17,094 bases of DNA from Halobacteriales archaeon QH_10_67_13. Its GTDB lineage: Archaea > Halobacteriota > Halobacteria > Halobacteriales > Haloarculaceae. The notes below the pieces were generated by a model. That model saw nothing but the letters and a program-made list of their open reading frames with translations. It made no database searches and was not told the origin of the DNA. Made by a program: the position numbers and the translations under genes. The first letter of the stretch is position 1, and each line of letters starts with the position of its first letter. Shown here one piece after another: positions 1-6,790 of the stretch. The stretch spans positions 1 to 17,094 of the forward strand of contig PXQL01000079.1 in the NCBI GenBank assembly GCA_003021335.1, in the 5' to 3' direction.

Positions 1-24
1 TACGGGGTCGAGGTCGGAGTATGA
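1..24 (+). CDS. 3' end of an upstream ORF, possibly the ECF transporter permease (CbiQ/EcfT)
   Basis: Only the last seven codons are in the window. They read YGVEVGV followed by TGA at 22-24. The stop overlaps the ATG of the next gene in an ATGA junction, which indicates translational coupling in one operon. In cobalt and other ECF-type transporters the ATPase gene commonly follows the T-component permease, so CbiQ/EcfT is the likely identity. That rests on neighbourhood alone; the seven residues do not identify a family. Confidence 0.4.
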   Translation, partial: YGVEVGV

Positions 25-902
25 CCGTGAGTCGGGAGGACTCGCCGCTGGTCGATCTCCAGTGTGAGGCCCATACCTACCCGGACGGCACCGTCGGGAT
101 GCACGACGTTGACTTCTCGGTGTACCCCGACGAGGTCGTTGCGCTCGTCGGCGGCAACGGCGCCGGCAAATCGACGCTGCTCGAGCACCTGAACGCCACG
201 CTCGTTCCCGATGAGGGCGAACTCGTCGTCGACGGCACGCCGATCACCGAGGACAACAAGACACACGCACGCAAGGAAGTCGGCTTTGTCTTCCAGGACG
301 CCGATACGCAACTGGTCGCGCCGACGGTCCTCGATGACGTGTTGTTCGGCCTCCAGAACTACGGCATGCCCGGTGACGAAGCAAGAGAGCGCGCCCGCGA
401 GGCACTCGCGACCGTCGACGCGAGTCACCTCGAAGACCGGATTCCCCACTACCTGAGCGGCGGCGAGAAACGCCTCGTCGGTCTCGCAGGCGTACTGGTG
501 CTCGAACCGAGCGTGATCGTGTTGGACGAACCGCTCGCTGGCTTGGACCCCGAACGATCACGTTTAGTCGCCGATCGGATCGAGCAGATCCACCGGGACG
601 GCGTCAGCGTCGTCCTGTCGACACACGATCTCGACTTTGCCGCGACGGTCGCGGATCGCGTCTGCGTGATGGCCGACGGCAACGTCGTCGGAAGCGGGAC
701 GCCCCGAGAAGTGTTCTACGACGACGCGCTGCTGGCGGAGGCGAACCTGCACCCGCCGAGCGCGGTCCGGGTGGCCCGTGATGCGGGGCTGGGGGCGACC
801 GCACAGCCGGTGACGGAGGCGGATCTCGTATCGCTTCTCACGCAGGCCAACAGTCTCGACCCCGCACAGACAGCCTCTCCAGATAGCAGCGGACACGACT
901 GA
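21..902 (+). CDS. ECF-type ABC transporter ATP-binding protein (CbiO/EcfA family)
   Basis: This is the ATPase of an energy-coupling-factor importer for a cobalt or nickel ion or a vitamin, acting on the cytoplasmic face of the membrane. The 293-residue protein has all ABC motifs: Walker A GGNGAGKS at residues 44-51 (K50), a Q-loop in VFQDADTQLV, signature LSGGE at 145-149, Walker B VIVLDEP with D169 and E170, and switch H202. The phrase FQDADTQLVAPTV is typical of CbiO/EcfA proteins. The last 50 or so residues form a less conserved tail. The ATG overlaps the stop of the preceding ORF by four bases, so it is probably the distal gene of its operon. The substrate cannot be told, because the S-component lies outside the window. 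Confidence 0.9.
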   Translation: MTVSREDSPLVDLQCEAHTYPDGTVGMHDVDFSVYPDEVVALVGGNGAGKSTLLEHLNATLVPDEGELVVDGTPITEDNKTHARKEVGFVFQDADTQLVAPTVLDDVLFGLQNYGMPGDEARERAREALATVDASHLEDRIPHYLSGGEKRLVGLAGVLVLEPSVIVLDEPLAGLDPERSRLVADRIEQIHRDGVSVVLSTHDLDFAATVADRVCVMADGNVVGSGTPREVFYDDALLAEANLHPPSAVRVARDAGLGATAQPVTEADLVSLLTQANSLDPAQTASPDSSGHD

Positions 903-1044
903 GCGCCGTCCTCGGTATCTCGCGGCGACAGTATCTCGCATCCGGCGCTGTGTTCGACAGTTCACCATCGAACCGGTCACCGCGTAGTCACACGATCGAA
1001 CCCGACAAATTCGTTTCACACGCCGGTCCCGACCCCGGTGAGTG

Positions 1045-1066
1045 TACCGAGATCACCGTCTCGGTA
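1045..1066. repeat. Perfect 8-bp inverted repeat with 6-nt loop
   Basis: TACCGAGA (1045-1052) and TCTCGGTA (1059-1066) are exact reverse complements separated by six bases. It lies about 145 bp past the ECF ATPase stop and has no T-tract after it, so it is a weak terminator candidate. It could equally be an operator or a hairpin in a transcript. Confidence 0.5.
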
Positions 1067-1286
1067 TCGAGATCCGTTGACTGGCCGGTGAGCCCCTGAG
1101 CCCGCTCTCAGCAGTATCATTTCCTCCGGTAGTGCGGAAAACCCGCACGAACTCTACGTCTATCTGGTAGTTTGGCACACGAGAGCTCAGCATCAACACC
1201 CGGCCGGTGAAATCCACGAATCGATAGAGATCTAGACCAGCGCTACCGTTCTCCGGACCCGTATGCCACAAGTGCGCGGTGTTTTG

Positions 1287-1298
1287 ATATCGCGATAT
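1287..1298. promoter_or_regulatory. 12-bp perfect palindrome upstream of rio2
   Basis: The sequence ATATCGCGATAT is fully self-complementary and lies about 77 bp before the rio2 start. Its A/T-rich arms stand out in this G+C-rich DNA. It could bind a dimeric regulator. No specific regulator is indicated by the sequence. Confidence 0.3.
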
Positions 1299-1343
1299 GC
1301 GGTTTATGATTGTCCGAAACGTGTCCTCACGGTCCACGCCGGT

Positions 1344-1350
1344 CTTATGG
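1344..1350 (+). promoter_or_regulatory. TATA-like element of rio2
   Basis: CTTATGG is centred 28 bp before the ATG at 1375. That is the spacing expected of a haloarchaeal TATA element driving a leaderless transcript. A second A/T-rich stretch at about 1301-1308 would give a leader of roughly 40 nt instead. Confidence 0.45.
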
Positions 1351-1374
1351 CCCTCGGGCGAATAGCTCTCCTCG

Positions 1375-2280
1375 ATGGTCGAGAACGTCGCGCCGAAGAT
1401 GGCCGACCTCGAGCCCGAGGATTTCTACCTCTTGTCCGGTCTCGAACAGGGGATGCGGTTCTCCGAGTGGGTGGCCCGGGGGAAACTCCCCGAGTTCAGT
1501 CAGCTCACCTCCGAGGATGTCGGGTACCGGATCGACCGGTGTGAGACCCGCGGGCTGCTCGAGCGCAAGACGATCCAGTACGAGGGCTACCGGCTCACGT
1601 TCGAGGGTTATGACGCGCTCGCCCTGCGCGCTTTCGCCGAGCGCGAGACAGTCTCCGAGGTCGGTGCGCCGCTGGGCGTGGGCAAAGAGAGCGACGTTTA
1701 CGAGGTCCGCTCACACGAGCCCCTGGCGCTGAAGTTCCACCGCGAGGGGTACACCGAGTTCCGCGAGGTCGACCGCGAGCGGGAGTACACCGCCGACCGC
1801 GAGCACGTCTCCTGGCTGTACACCGCCCGCAAGGCCGCTGAACGCGAGTACGAGGCCTTAGAGGCGCTATACCCCGAAGTTTCGGTGCCGCAGCCGATCG
1901 ATCAGAACCGCCACGCGATCGCGATGGAGCGGATCGACGGCGTCGAACTTGAGCGCGCCGATCTCAAGGGCGACCAGGTGGTTCCGGTACTCGAGCTCGT
2001 ACTGGCCGAGATGGCCGCCGCCTACGAGACAGGTTACGTCCACGCCGATATGAGCGAGTACAACGTCTTCGTCGGATCAGACGGCGTCACCGTCTTCGAT
2101 TGGCCCCAGGCCGTCCCGACCGACCACGAGAACAGCCGCGAGCTACTCGAACGCGATGTCGAGAACGCTGTCGGTTACTTCCAACGGAAACACCCCAACG
2201 CCGTCGGCGAAGTTGGTACCGACGGCGTTGCCGACGCGATCGCTGCCGGCGAGTTCGAAACGCTCACACCACACTTCTGA
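1375..2280 (+). CDS. rio2: Rio2-type serine/threonine protein kinase
   Basis: This is the archaeal Rio2 atypical kinase/ATPase, a cytoplasmic factor involved in late maturation of the small ribosomal subunit. The 301-residue protein has the family layout: an N-terminal winged-helix domain (about residues 1-90, including LLSGLEQGMRFSEW and RKTIQYEGYRLT), then the RIO kinase fold. The nucleotide loop is GVGKESDVYEV, with K104. The catalytic loop is HADMSEYN at 223-230, with D225 and N230. The metal-binding aspartate is D242 in FDWPQ. The length matches archaeal Rio2, and nothing essential is missing. The start is supported by the family N-terminus (MVENVAPKM) and a TATA-like element at the right distance. 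It appears to be transcribed alone. Confidence 0.95.
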   Translation: MVENVAPKMADLEPEDFYLLSGLEQGMRFSEWVARGKLPEFSQLTSEDVGYRIDRCETRGLLERKTIQYEGYRLTFEGYDALALRAFAERETVSEVGAPLGVGKESDVYEVRSHEPLALKFHREGYTEFREVDREREYTADREHVSWLYTARKAAEREYEALEALYPEVSVPQPIDQNRHAIAMERIDGVELERADLKGDQVVPVLELVLAEMAAAYETGYVHADMSEYNVFVGSDGVTVFDWPQAVPTDHENSRELLERDVENAVGYFQRKHPNAVGEVGTDGVADAIAAGEFETLTPHF

Positions 2281-2386
2281 GTCGATCGTCTGGCGTTGCT
2301 CAAGACCGCGATACCCCAGAATAAATGGTATGTCGCTATATCAAACTGGGCCGCTCACGGGTGCCGGCGGGGCCAGTCTTTCGGAG

Positions 2387-2838
2387 TCACCGGATCGTGT
2401 CTTCAAGCTCTTCGAACAGCGCGTGCACCCGACGCTCGATCTCCTCGCGGATCGCTGCCACCTCGTCGGGGGGTCGGTCATCCGGATCCTTCAGCTCCCA
2501 GTCCCGGCTGTCGCCGGCCCAGCCGGCCGGACAGACGTCTCTCGCCGAACAGCCCCCATCGTGACGACGTACTCGCTGTTCTGCAGTTCCTCGACGGAGA
2601 TCTCGCGTGGCGTCCGGTCGGAGATGTCGATCCCGACCGCCTGCATCGCGGTCACGACCTCCTCGTGGACGTGTTCTGCCGGACGCGTTCCGCCCGTCGA
2701 GAGTTCGATCTTCTCCTCGAGATCGCGCTCTCGTCGCTCGAGCCGGGCGAAGGCGTAGGCCATCTGTGATCGTCCCGCGTTCTGGACGCACACGAACGCG
2801 ATCCGGACCGGCCCGGCCGATCGACCATCCGAACTCAC
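2387..2838 (-). pseudogene. arsC: Arsenate reductase, ArsC (low-molecular-weight phosphatase fold), frameshifted
   Basis: The thiol-dependent arsenate reductase reduces arsenate to arsenite for export. The first frame, from the GTG at 2838, gives about 95 residues, including the CX5R loop CVQNAGR (C17-R23) followed by SQMA. It runs as far as EYVVTMG. The rest of the enzyme continues in another frame: CSARDVCPAGW, with the two partner cysteines, then DWELKDPDDRP to the stop at 2387. The break falls in a run of five C at 2553-2557 (five G on the coding strand). One extra G, or a -1 slip, would restore MGGCSARDVCP. Unrepaired, the protein keeps the nucleophilic cysteine but loses both resolving cysteines. 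The reassembled length of about 150 residues is normal. It could be a sequencing error, real inactivation or, less likely, programmed slippage. Confidence 0.85.
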
Positions 2839-2934
2839 GTGGGCCTCCCAACCCGACGCGTCGGACTCGCCGGTTTCGGCGTGACCCGGCCACCGGCGCT
2901 CGCCGCGGTCGGACGAAGCGGCGTCTCGGGCACG

Positions 2935-4085
2935 TCAGTCTCCCTCTGTCGAAGACCGCTCGTCTGCCCCGGCGCCGTCGAGCTGTCCGGTCGTGTGACC
3001 CCGCCAGTCGAAGCGTTGCTGGAAGTACAGGGCGACGTGGACCAGCGCTAAGAGTACGGGCACCTCGATCAGCGGGCCGACCACCGTGGTGAAGGCGACG
3101 CCGGAGCCGACGCCGAACAGAAGTTGTTCGAGGCGGCGGTGAAGCCGATCGCGGTGGTCGTCGAGTAGTCCGCGCCGATCCCCCGGCCCATCCCGAAGCT
3201 GACAAAAAACATCACCACGAAGTAGATCGTCAGCGGCACCGCGATCAGGAGCACGTCGGTGGGCTGGCCGACGATCCGATCGCCCTGCAGTGCGAACATC
3301 ACGATCACGGTAAACAGCAGGGCGATCAGGGTCAGCGGGCTGATTGCCGGCGCGAAGGCCTCCTCGTACCACTCCTCGCCTTTCGTCCGGGTGCCGACGT
3401 ACCGCGAGAGGATCCCGGCGGCGAACGGAATCCCGAGGAAGACGGCGATCGCCTCGAACACCTGGGCCGGCGTGACGTTGAGGTCCGGATTCGCCTCGAT
3501 GGCCTCGACGAGCGTCTGCATCCCCAGCAGATCCGGCAGGACCAGCGCGAACACCCAGATGTACGCGCCGTATGTGAGAATCTGGAAGACGCTATTAAAC
3601 GCCACGAGCCCCGCGGCGTACTCGCTCGATCCCTCGGCGAGTTCGTTCCAGACGAGCACCATCGCGATACACCTGGCCATCCCGATGAAAATCAGCCCGA
3701 GGAAAAACTCCGGGCGGGCGGGCAGTCCCGGCGCGAGCCCGCTGAAAAAGATCACCGCCAGGGCGAACATCACGGTCGGCCCGATCAGCCAGTTCTGAAC
3801 GAGGCTCAACCCCAATACTTTGACGTTTTTAAACACCGCCGGGAGTTGTCCGTAGTTGACCTTCGCCAGCGGCGGGTACATCATCGCGATCAGGCCGATC
3901 TCGACGAGGTACAGGTCCCGGATCGGGCCGGTCACCGACGGCGCGAGGTACCCGAGCCCGACGCCGATCGCCATCGCCCCGAAGATCCAGACGGTCAGGT
4001 ACTTATCCAGAACGTCCATCGACCGCGGATCGCCACAGTCTGGACAGTCACAGTTCGGGCCGTGTTCGTGTTCGACGTTACTCAT
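2935..4085 (-). pseudogene. acr3: Arsenite efflux permease ACR3, broken by an internal deletion
   Basis: ACR3 exports arsenite through the cell membrane. The first frame starts at the ATG at 4085 with a cysteine-rich tail (HEHGPNCDCPDCGDP), then several hydrophobic helices. These include GLIFIGMARCIAMVLVW, with the conserved cysteine C139. It runs to TAASNNF at residue 322. Family members continue here with a glutamate-containing helix of the type ELAIAVAV before FGVGSG. In this sequence that block is missing: the coding strand goes from NNF to LFGVGSGVAFTTVVGPL in another frame, at about 3119-3122. The loss is about 28 nt and includes the conserved glutamate. The C-terminal part then continues to the TGA at 2935. 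The start overlaps the arsR stop by eight bases. The protein as written would end after 338 residues with a missense tail. Confidence 0.87.
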
Positions 4086-4473
4086 CGGTGACTCCGTCGA
4101 TGACGCTGATCAGCGCCACGGCGCGGTTGGTCGCACGGTACTTCTTCCACCGGCCGTCCTTTCGACTCTCGACCAGTCCCGCCTCGGCGAGCCGCGAGAG
4201 GGCGTGACTGAGCCCGCTGTCGGTCACGTCCACCACCGCCCGCAGCTCACAGACACACAACTCCCCCTCGGCGGCGACCAGCACCCGGACGAGCGTGTAT
4301 CGCGTCTCGTTGGCCAGTGCCGAGAGCACGTCGAGCTCCGTCTCAACGCGCTCCGCACCCAGAGCCGCCTCCAGCGCCCCGAGTTCGTCCAGCCGCTCCT
4401 GTACGTCTTCCTCGCGACACTCCCCGAGTTCGTCGGTTAGGTACCGACGAAGCCGGTCTGTCGCCTGACTCAT
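4078..4473 (-). CDS. arsR: ArsR-family arsenic-sensing repressor
   Basis: This is a winged-helix repressor that leaves DNA when it binds arsenite. The 131-residue protein has a helical N-terminal extension of about 45 residues, then the HTH core LDVLSALANETRYTLVRVL. The metal-sensing motif ELCVCEL carries C73 and C75, the CxC pair of classical As(III) sensors. The recognition helix region is VTDSGLSHALSRLAEAGLV, followed by the wing RKDGRWKKYR. It is intact, unlike the two genes it heads. Its stop overlaps the acr3 start by eight bases, so the order arsR-acr3-arsC was an operon. It probably represses its own promoter through the inverted repeat just upstream. Confidence 0.92.
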   Translation of the reverse strand: MSQATDRLRRYLTDELGECREEDVQERLDELGALEAALGAERVETELDVLSALANETRYTLVRVLVAAEGELCVCELRAVVDVTDSGLSHALSRLAEAGLVESRKDGRWKKYRATNRAVALISVIDGVTDE

Positions 4474-4483
4474 CAGTTATCGG

Positions 4484-4507
4484 TTGAGCACTCGTTCAAA
4501 TAAATTT
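4484..4507 (-). promoter_or_regulatory. ars operon promoter with candidate ArsR operator
   Basis: Read on the minus strand, an AAATTTATTT element (4498-4507) is centred about 29 bp before the arsR ATG, at the spacing of a leaderless haloarchaeal promoter. Overlapping its downstream edge is an imperfect inverted repeat, TTGAG-N6-TTCAA on the plus strand (4484-4499), with four of five arm bases complementary. ArsR/SmtB proteins bind short imperfect repeats of this kind near the promoter, so this is the natural operator. The assignment as operator is inferred. Confidence 0.5.
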
Positions 4508-5093
4508 CTCGTCTCTGTTCGACGGAGCGAGTACCTTTCGGGACCACGATGTCTACGAATCGGTTACGGAGCCGATCAGAATAGCTCTTCCGCCCACACC
4601 GGGAAGTGGATCGCGCCCTCCGATCGCGGCGGTGCCGACCGGTAGTTGAACAGAGAATAAACCAAGCGCGTCGCGGGACCGCCCGCCTGGTGTCGGATGT
4701 CCGTGGGCTACTCCTCGGGAACGACGGCGTCGGTAGTGTCCGCGACGGCGAGGGCGACGCCGGTGAGATCCGCCTCCGAGAGGTCGGAACCCTCTCGTTC
4801 GTGGCGTCACGCTGTATGCGTCATGATCGTGCGGGGCCTGACGCCAGTGTCGAGTGCCGGTTGCGTCGCTCTGTCCCAGTCCGGCGTGTGCGGGTTGCCT
4901 TCGAGCCACGCCCCGACGCGGTTGGCCCAGTGGTCTCGCGGTTGGCCGGCGTCGCCGGTGCGGCACTCGCCGGCCCGTCCGACCCCACTCATTCCCGTCG
5001 GATTGCGGGTTCATGCGGGCTCGAGTTCGCCGGGACACCCCGGCCGCGCTCGGCGGGGTCACCGATGGTTGCTCCCGGTCGGCGCTGCGAGGG
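4508..5093. other. Poorly coding stretch between the ars promoter and the DUF4864 gene
   Basis: No intact gene is supported over nearly 600 bp. Several open frames exist, but their composition (arginine-, serine- and proline-rich, not acidic) is that of shadow frames. The exception is a minus-strand frame at 4708-4992, listed separately, whose translation looks like real haloarchaeal protein interrupted by a stop. An A/T-rich patch lies at about 4653-4661 (GAATAAACC) and may be a remnant promoter. Confidence 0.55.
4708..4992 (-). pseudogene. Unidentified gene relic with an internal stop
   Basis: From an ATG at 4992 the minus strand reads 61 codons, including HWANRVGAWLEGN, PHTPDWDRATQPALDTG and RPRTI, to a TGA at 4807-4809. 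The same frame then continues with HEREGSDLSEADLTG and VALAVADTTDAVVPEE to a TAG at 4708. The acidic, D/E/A/V-rich composition on both sides of the stop is that of a haloarchaeal protein, not a shadow frame. I do not recognise the family. It lies upstream of arsR in the same orientation, but with the ars promoter between them. It may be a truncated gene whose original start lies further upstream. Confidence 0.4.
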
Positions 5094-5094
5094 G

Positions 5095-5100
5095 TTCAAG
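5095..5100 (+). promoter_or_regulatory. TATA-like element of the DUF4864 gene
   Basis: TTCAAG is centred about 30 bp before the ATG at 5128, which suits a leaderless start there better than at the in-frame ATG at 5134. A second A/T-rich patch, CTTATTAT (5113-5120), is too close to the start to serve as the TATA element. Confidence 0.4.
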
Positions 5101-5127
5101 CGGCTCGGACCCCTTATTATTCGTACG

Positions 5128-5553
5128 ATGAATATGTCGTCATCACCCTCGTCGTCATACCCCGTCAAGGGACTACCGACGCCGGACCCCTCATACGGCC
5201 CCGAGCGGGTCGTCGAGATCCAGCTGTCGGCGCTCGCGGACAACGACGATCCGGTCACCGACGCCGGGATCAAGACCGCCTACAACTTCGCCTCGCCGGC
5301 CAATCGCCGCGCGACCGGGCCGCTCGATCGGTTCGTCCGGATGGTTGAGGGCCCACAGTACGCGCCGATGATCGATCACACCGAGGCGGTCACCGGCCCG
5401 ATCGAGCGGGACGGAGCAACCGCCAGCCAGCGGGTGACGCTCACCGGCCCGGGCGGCCGGACGGTTACCTACGAGTTCGGGCTCTCGGAACACGACGGCA
5501 GTGGCGTCCCCCCGGCCGGCTGCTGGCTCACCGACCGGGTCACGATCTCCTGA
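5128..5553 (+). CDS. DUF4864 domain-containing protein
   Basis: This is a soluble protein of 141 residues with no signal peptide or membrane segment. After a short serine-rich N-terminus it reads YPVKGLPTPDPSYGPERVVE, then IQLSALADNDDPVTDAGI and TAYNFASPANRRATGPLDRF. It ends with VTYEFGLSE and CWLTDRVTIS. This pattern (xxGLPTPDPxYGPExVVxIQL, YNFASPAN, CWxTDRV) matches the DUF4864 family as I know it from haloarchaea and plants. No biochemical role is established for the family. The open frame extends much further upstream to 4606, but that part has shadow-frame composition, so the start at 5128 is preferred; 5134 is also possible. It ends 44 bp before the alcohol dehydrogenase, which has its own promoter. 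Confidence 0.82.
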   Translation: MNMSSSPSSSYPVKGLPTPDPSYGPERVVEIQLSALADNDDPVTDAGIKTAYNFASPANRRATGPLDRFVRMVEGPQYAPMIDHTEAVTGPIERDGATASQRVTLTGPGGRTVTYEFGLSEHDGSGVPPAGCWLTDRVTIS

Positions 5554-5568
5554 CCGCCCGGGCCGGAG

Positions 5569-5575
5569 TTTAAAC
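5569..5575 (+). promoter_or_regulatory. TATA element of the alcohol dehydrogenase gene
   Basis: TTTAAAC is centred 26 bp before the ATG at 5598. It is one of the clearest leaderless-type promoters in the window and supports that start. Confidence 0.6.
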
Positions 5576-5597
5576 CGCTCGCCCGCGACCGGCGGGT

Positions 5598-6656
5598 ATG
5601 GACGCGGCGATCCTCCACGAGTACGGCGAGCCCCTCAACGTGCGGTCGGTGCCGGCCCCAGAGCCGGGGCCCAACGGGGCGGTCGTGGCCGTCGAGGCCT
5701 GCGGACTCTGCCGGAGCGACTGGCACGCCTGGCAGGGCCACGGCGAGTGGGCCGACGACCGGGTGCCCCGCGGGCAGATCCTCGGCCACGAGCCTGCCGG
5801 CCGGGTGGTCGCGACCGGCGACGCCGTCGATCGAGTCGCGGTCGGCCAGCGGGTTGTCGTTCCCTTTTCGTTGGGCGACGGCAGCTGTTGGCACTGCCGG
5901 AACGGCCACGGCAATGTCTGTGCCGACGGCTGGGCGCTCGGGTTCGAGGCCGACGCCCCCGGCGCGTTCGCAGAACAGGTACGGGTCCCGGCGGCCGAGT
6001 ACAACCTGGTCGAACTGCCCGCGGAGCTCAGCCCCCGGGACGCTGCGGTGCTTGGCTGTCGGTACATGACCGCTTACCACGCGCTGGCCGACCGCGCGGG
6101 ACTGGACGGCGGGGAGTGGCTCGCCGTCCACGGCTGTGGCGGCGTCGGGCTGTCGGCGGTCCAGCTCGGGTCGGCCTTGGGCGCCCGTGTGATCGCGGTC
6201 GATCCGGCTGCCGACGCCCGCGACCGCGCCCGAGAGATCGGCGCCGACTGGGTCGTCGATCCCGACCGGACCGACCCCGTCGCGGCGATCGAGACACACA
6301 CCGGCGGCGGCGCCGACGTCTCGATGGACGCGCTGGGCATCGCCGCCACCTGCCGCAACTCGGTGCGGTGTCTCCGCGAGCGGGGCACTCACGTCCAGGT
6401 CGGACTGACGACCGACGCCGAGCGAGGGTCGGTCCGGCTACCGACCGACTGGATGACCCGCTGGGAGATCTCCTTCGTCGGCGCCCGCGGGATGCCCCCG
6501 ACCCGGTACGACGCGCTGTTCGACCTCGTCGCCGCCGCCGAGATCGATCCCGGCGCCCTGATCGGCCGCGAACTCGCGCTCTCGGAGGTCTCGGACCGAC
6601 TGGCTGCGATGACCGACTACGAGACCGAGGGCGTCGAGGTGCTTACGACAGTGTGA
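5598..6656 (+). CDS. Zinc-dependent alcohol dehydrogenase (medium-chain MDR family)
   Basis: This is an NAD(P)-dependent oxidoreductase for alcohols or aldehydes; the substrate is unknown. The 352 residues show the MDR layout. The catalytic zinc ligands are C35 (in CGLCRSDWH), H64-E65 (in ILGHE) and C154 (in LGCRYMTAYH). The Rossmann loop is GCGGVG at 179-184. The structural zinc lobe is unusual: the usual four cysteines appear as D94, C97, C100 and C108 (DGSCWHC, GHGNVC), so the first ligand is aspartate. The sequence, especially the GHGNVCADGWALGFEADAPG region, resembles the subgroup often annotated as zinc ADH family 6. It is a single gene with its own promoter, convergent with the DUF3179 gene 134 bp downstream. 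Nothing in it looks broken. Confidence 0.88.
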   Translation: MDAAILHEYGEPLNVRSVPAPEPGPNGAVVAVEACGLCRSDWHAWQGHGEWADDRVPRGQILGHEPAGRVVATGDAVDRVAVGQRVVVPFSLGDGSCWHCRNGHGNVCADGWALGFEADAPGAFAEQVRVPAAEYNLVELPAELSPRDAAVLGCRYMTAYHALADRAGLDGGEWLAVHGCGGVGLSAVQLGSALGARVIAVDPAADARDRAREIGADWVVDPDRTDPVAAIETHTGGGADVSMDALGIAATCRNSVRCLRERGTHVQVGLTTDAERGSVRLPTDWMTRWEISFVGARGMPPTRYDALFDLVAAAEIDPGALIGRELALSEVSDRLAAMTDYETEGVEVLTTV

Positions 6657-6790
6657 GCCCGGGCTCGGGTGTGGCTCCCGGCCGCGCGGCTCCCCGACGG
6701 TGACTCCCCTCGCCCGCCGTTTCCGGTCGCCCGGAACTCCGGCCGACGCGCCGGTCACCAGGCAGACCGTTCTCTGTGTCTCTGCCCCAC

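Larger units (their letters stand above)
903..1374. other. 472-bp intergenic stretch without a supported gene
   Basis: The stretch lies between the ECF ATPase and Rio2. A 94-codon minus-strand reading frame (1053-1337) is open, but it matches no family I know and its start is a GTG inside a likely promoter region. I see a perfect 8-bp stem at 1045-1066, a 12-bp palindrome at 1287-1298 and the rio2 promoter. No tRNA-like or other structured RNA could be recognised by eye. Confidence 0.6.

Noticed and set aside
911..939. Two copies of GTATCTCGC at 915-923 and 931-939
   Set aside because: A 9-bp direct repeat with a short spacer and no other copies in an ordered array; likely chance.
1053..1337. 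94-codon open frame on the minus strand in the gap before rio2
   Set aside because: It starts at a GTG inside the likely rio2 promoter region, matches no family I recognise and has no promoter of its own. It remains possible as a relic but is not supported.
4606..5127. Upstream extension of the DUF4864 reading frame
   Set aside because: Arginine- and serine-rich composition unlike the downstream part, no family similarity, and a promoter-like element just before the ATG at 5128.
5469..6392. 307-codon open frame on the minus strand
   Set aside because: Shadow of the alcohol dehydrogenase gene, which has complete family motifs on the plus strand.
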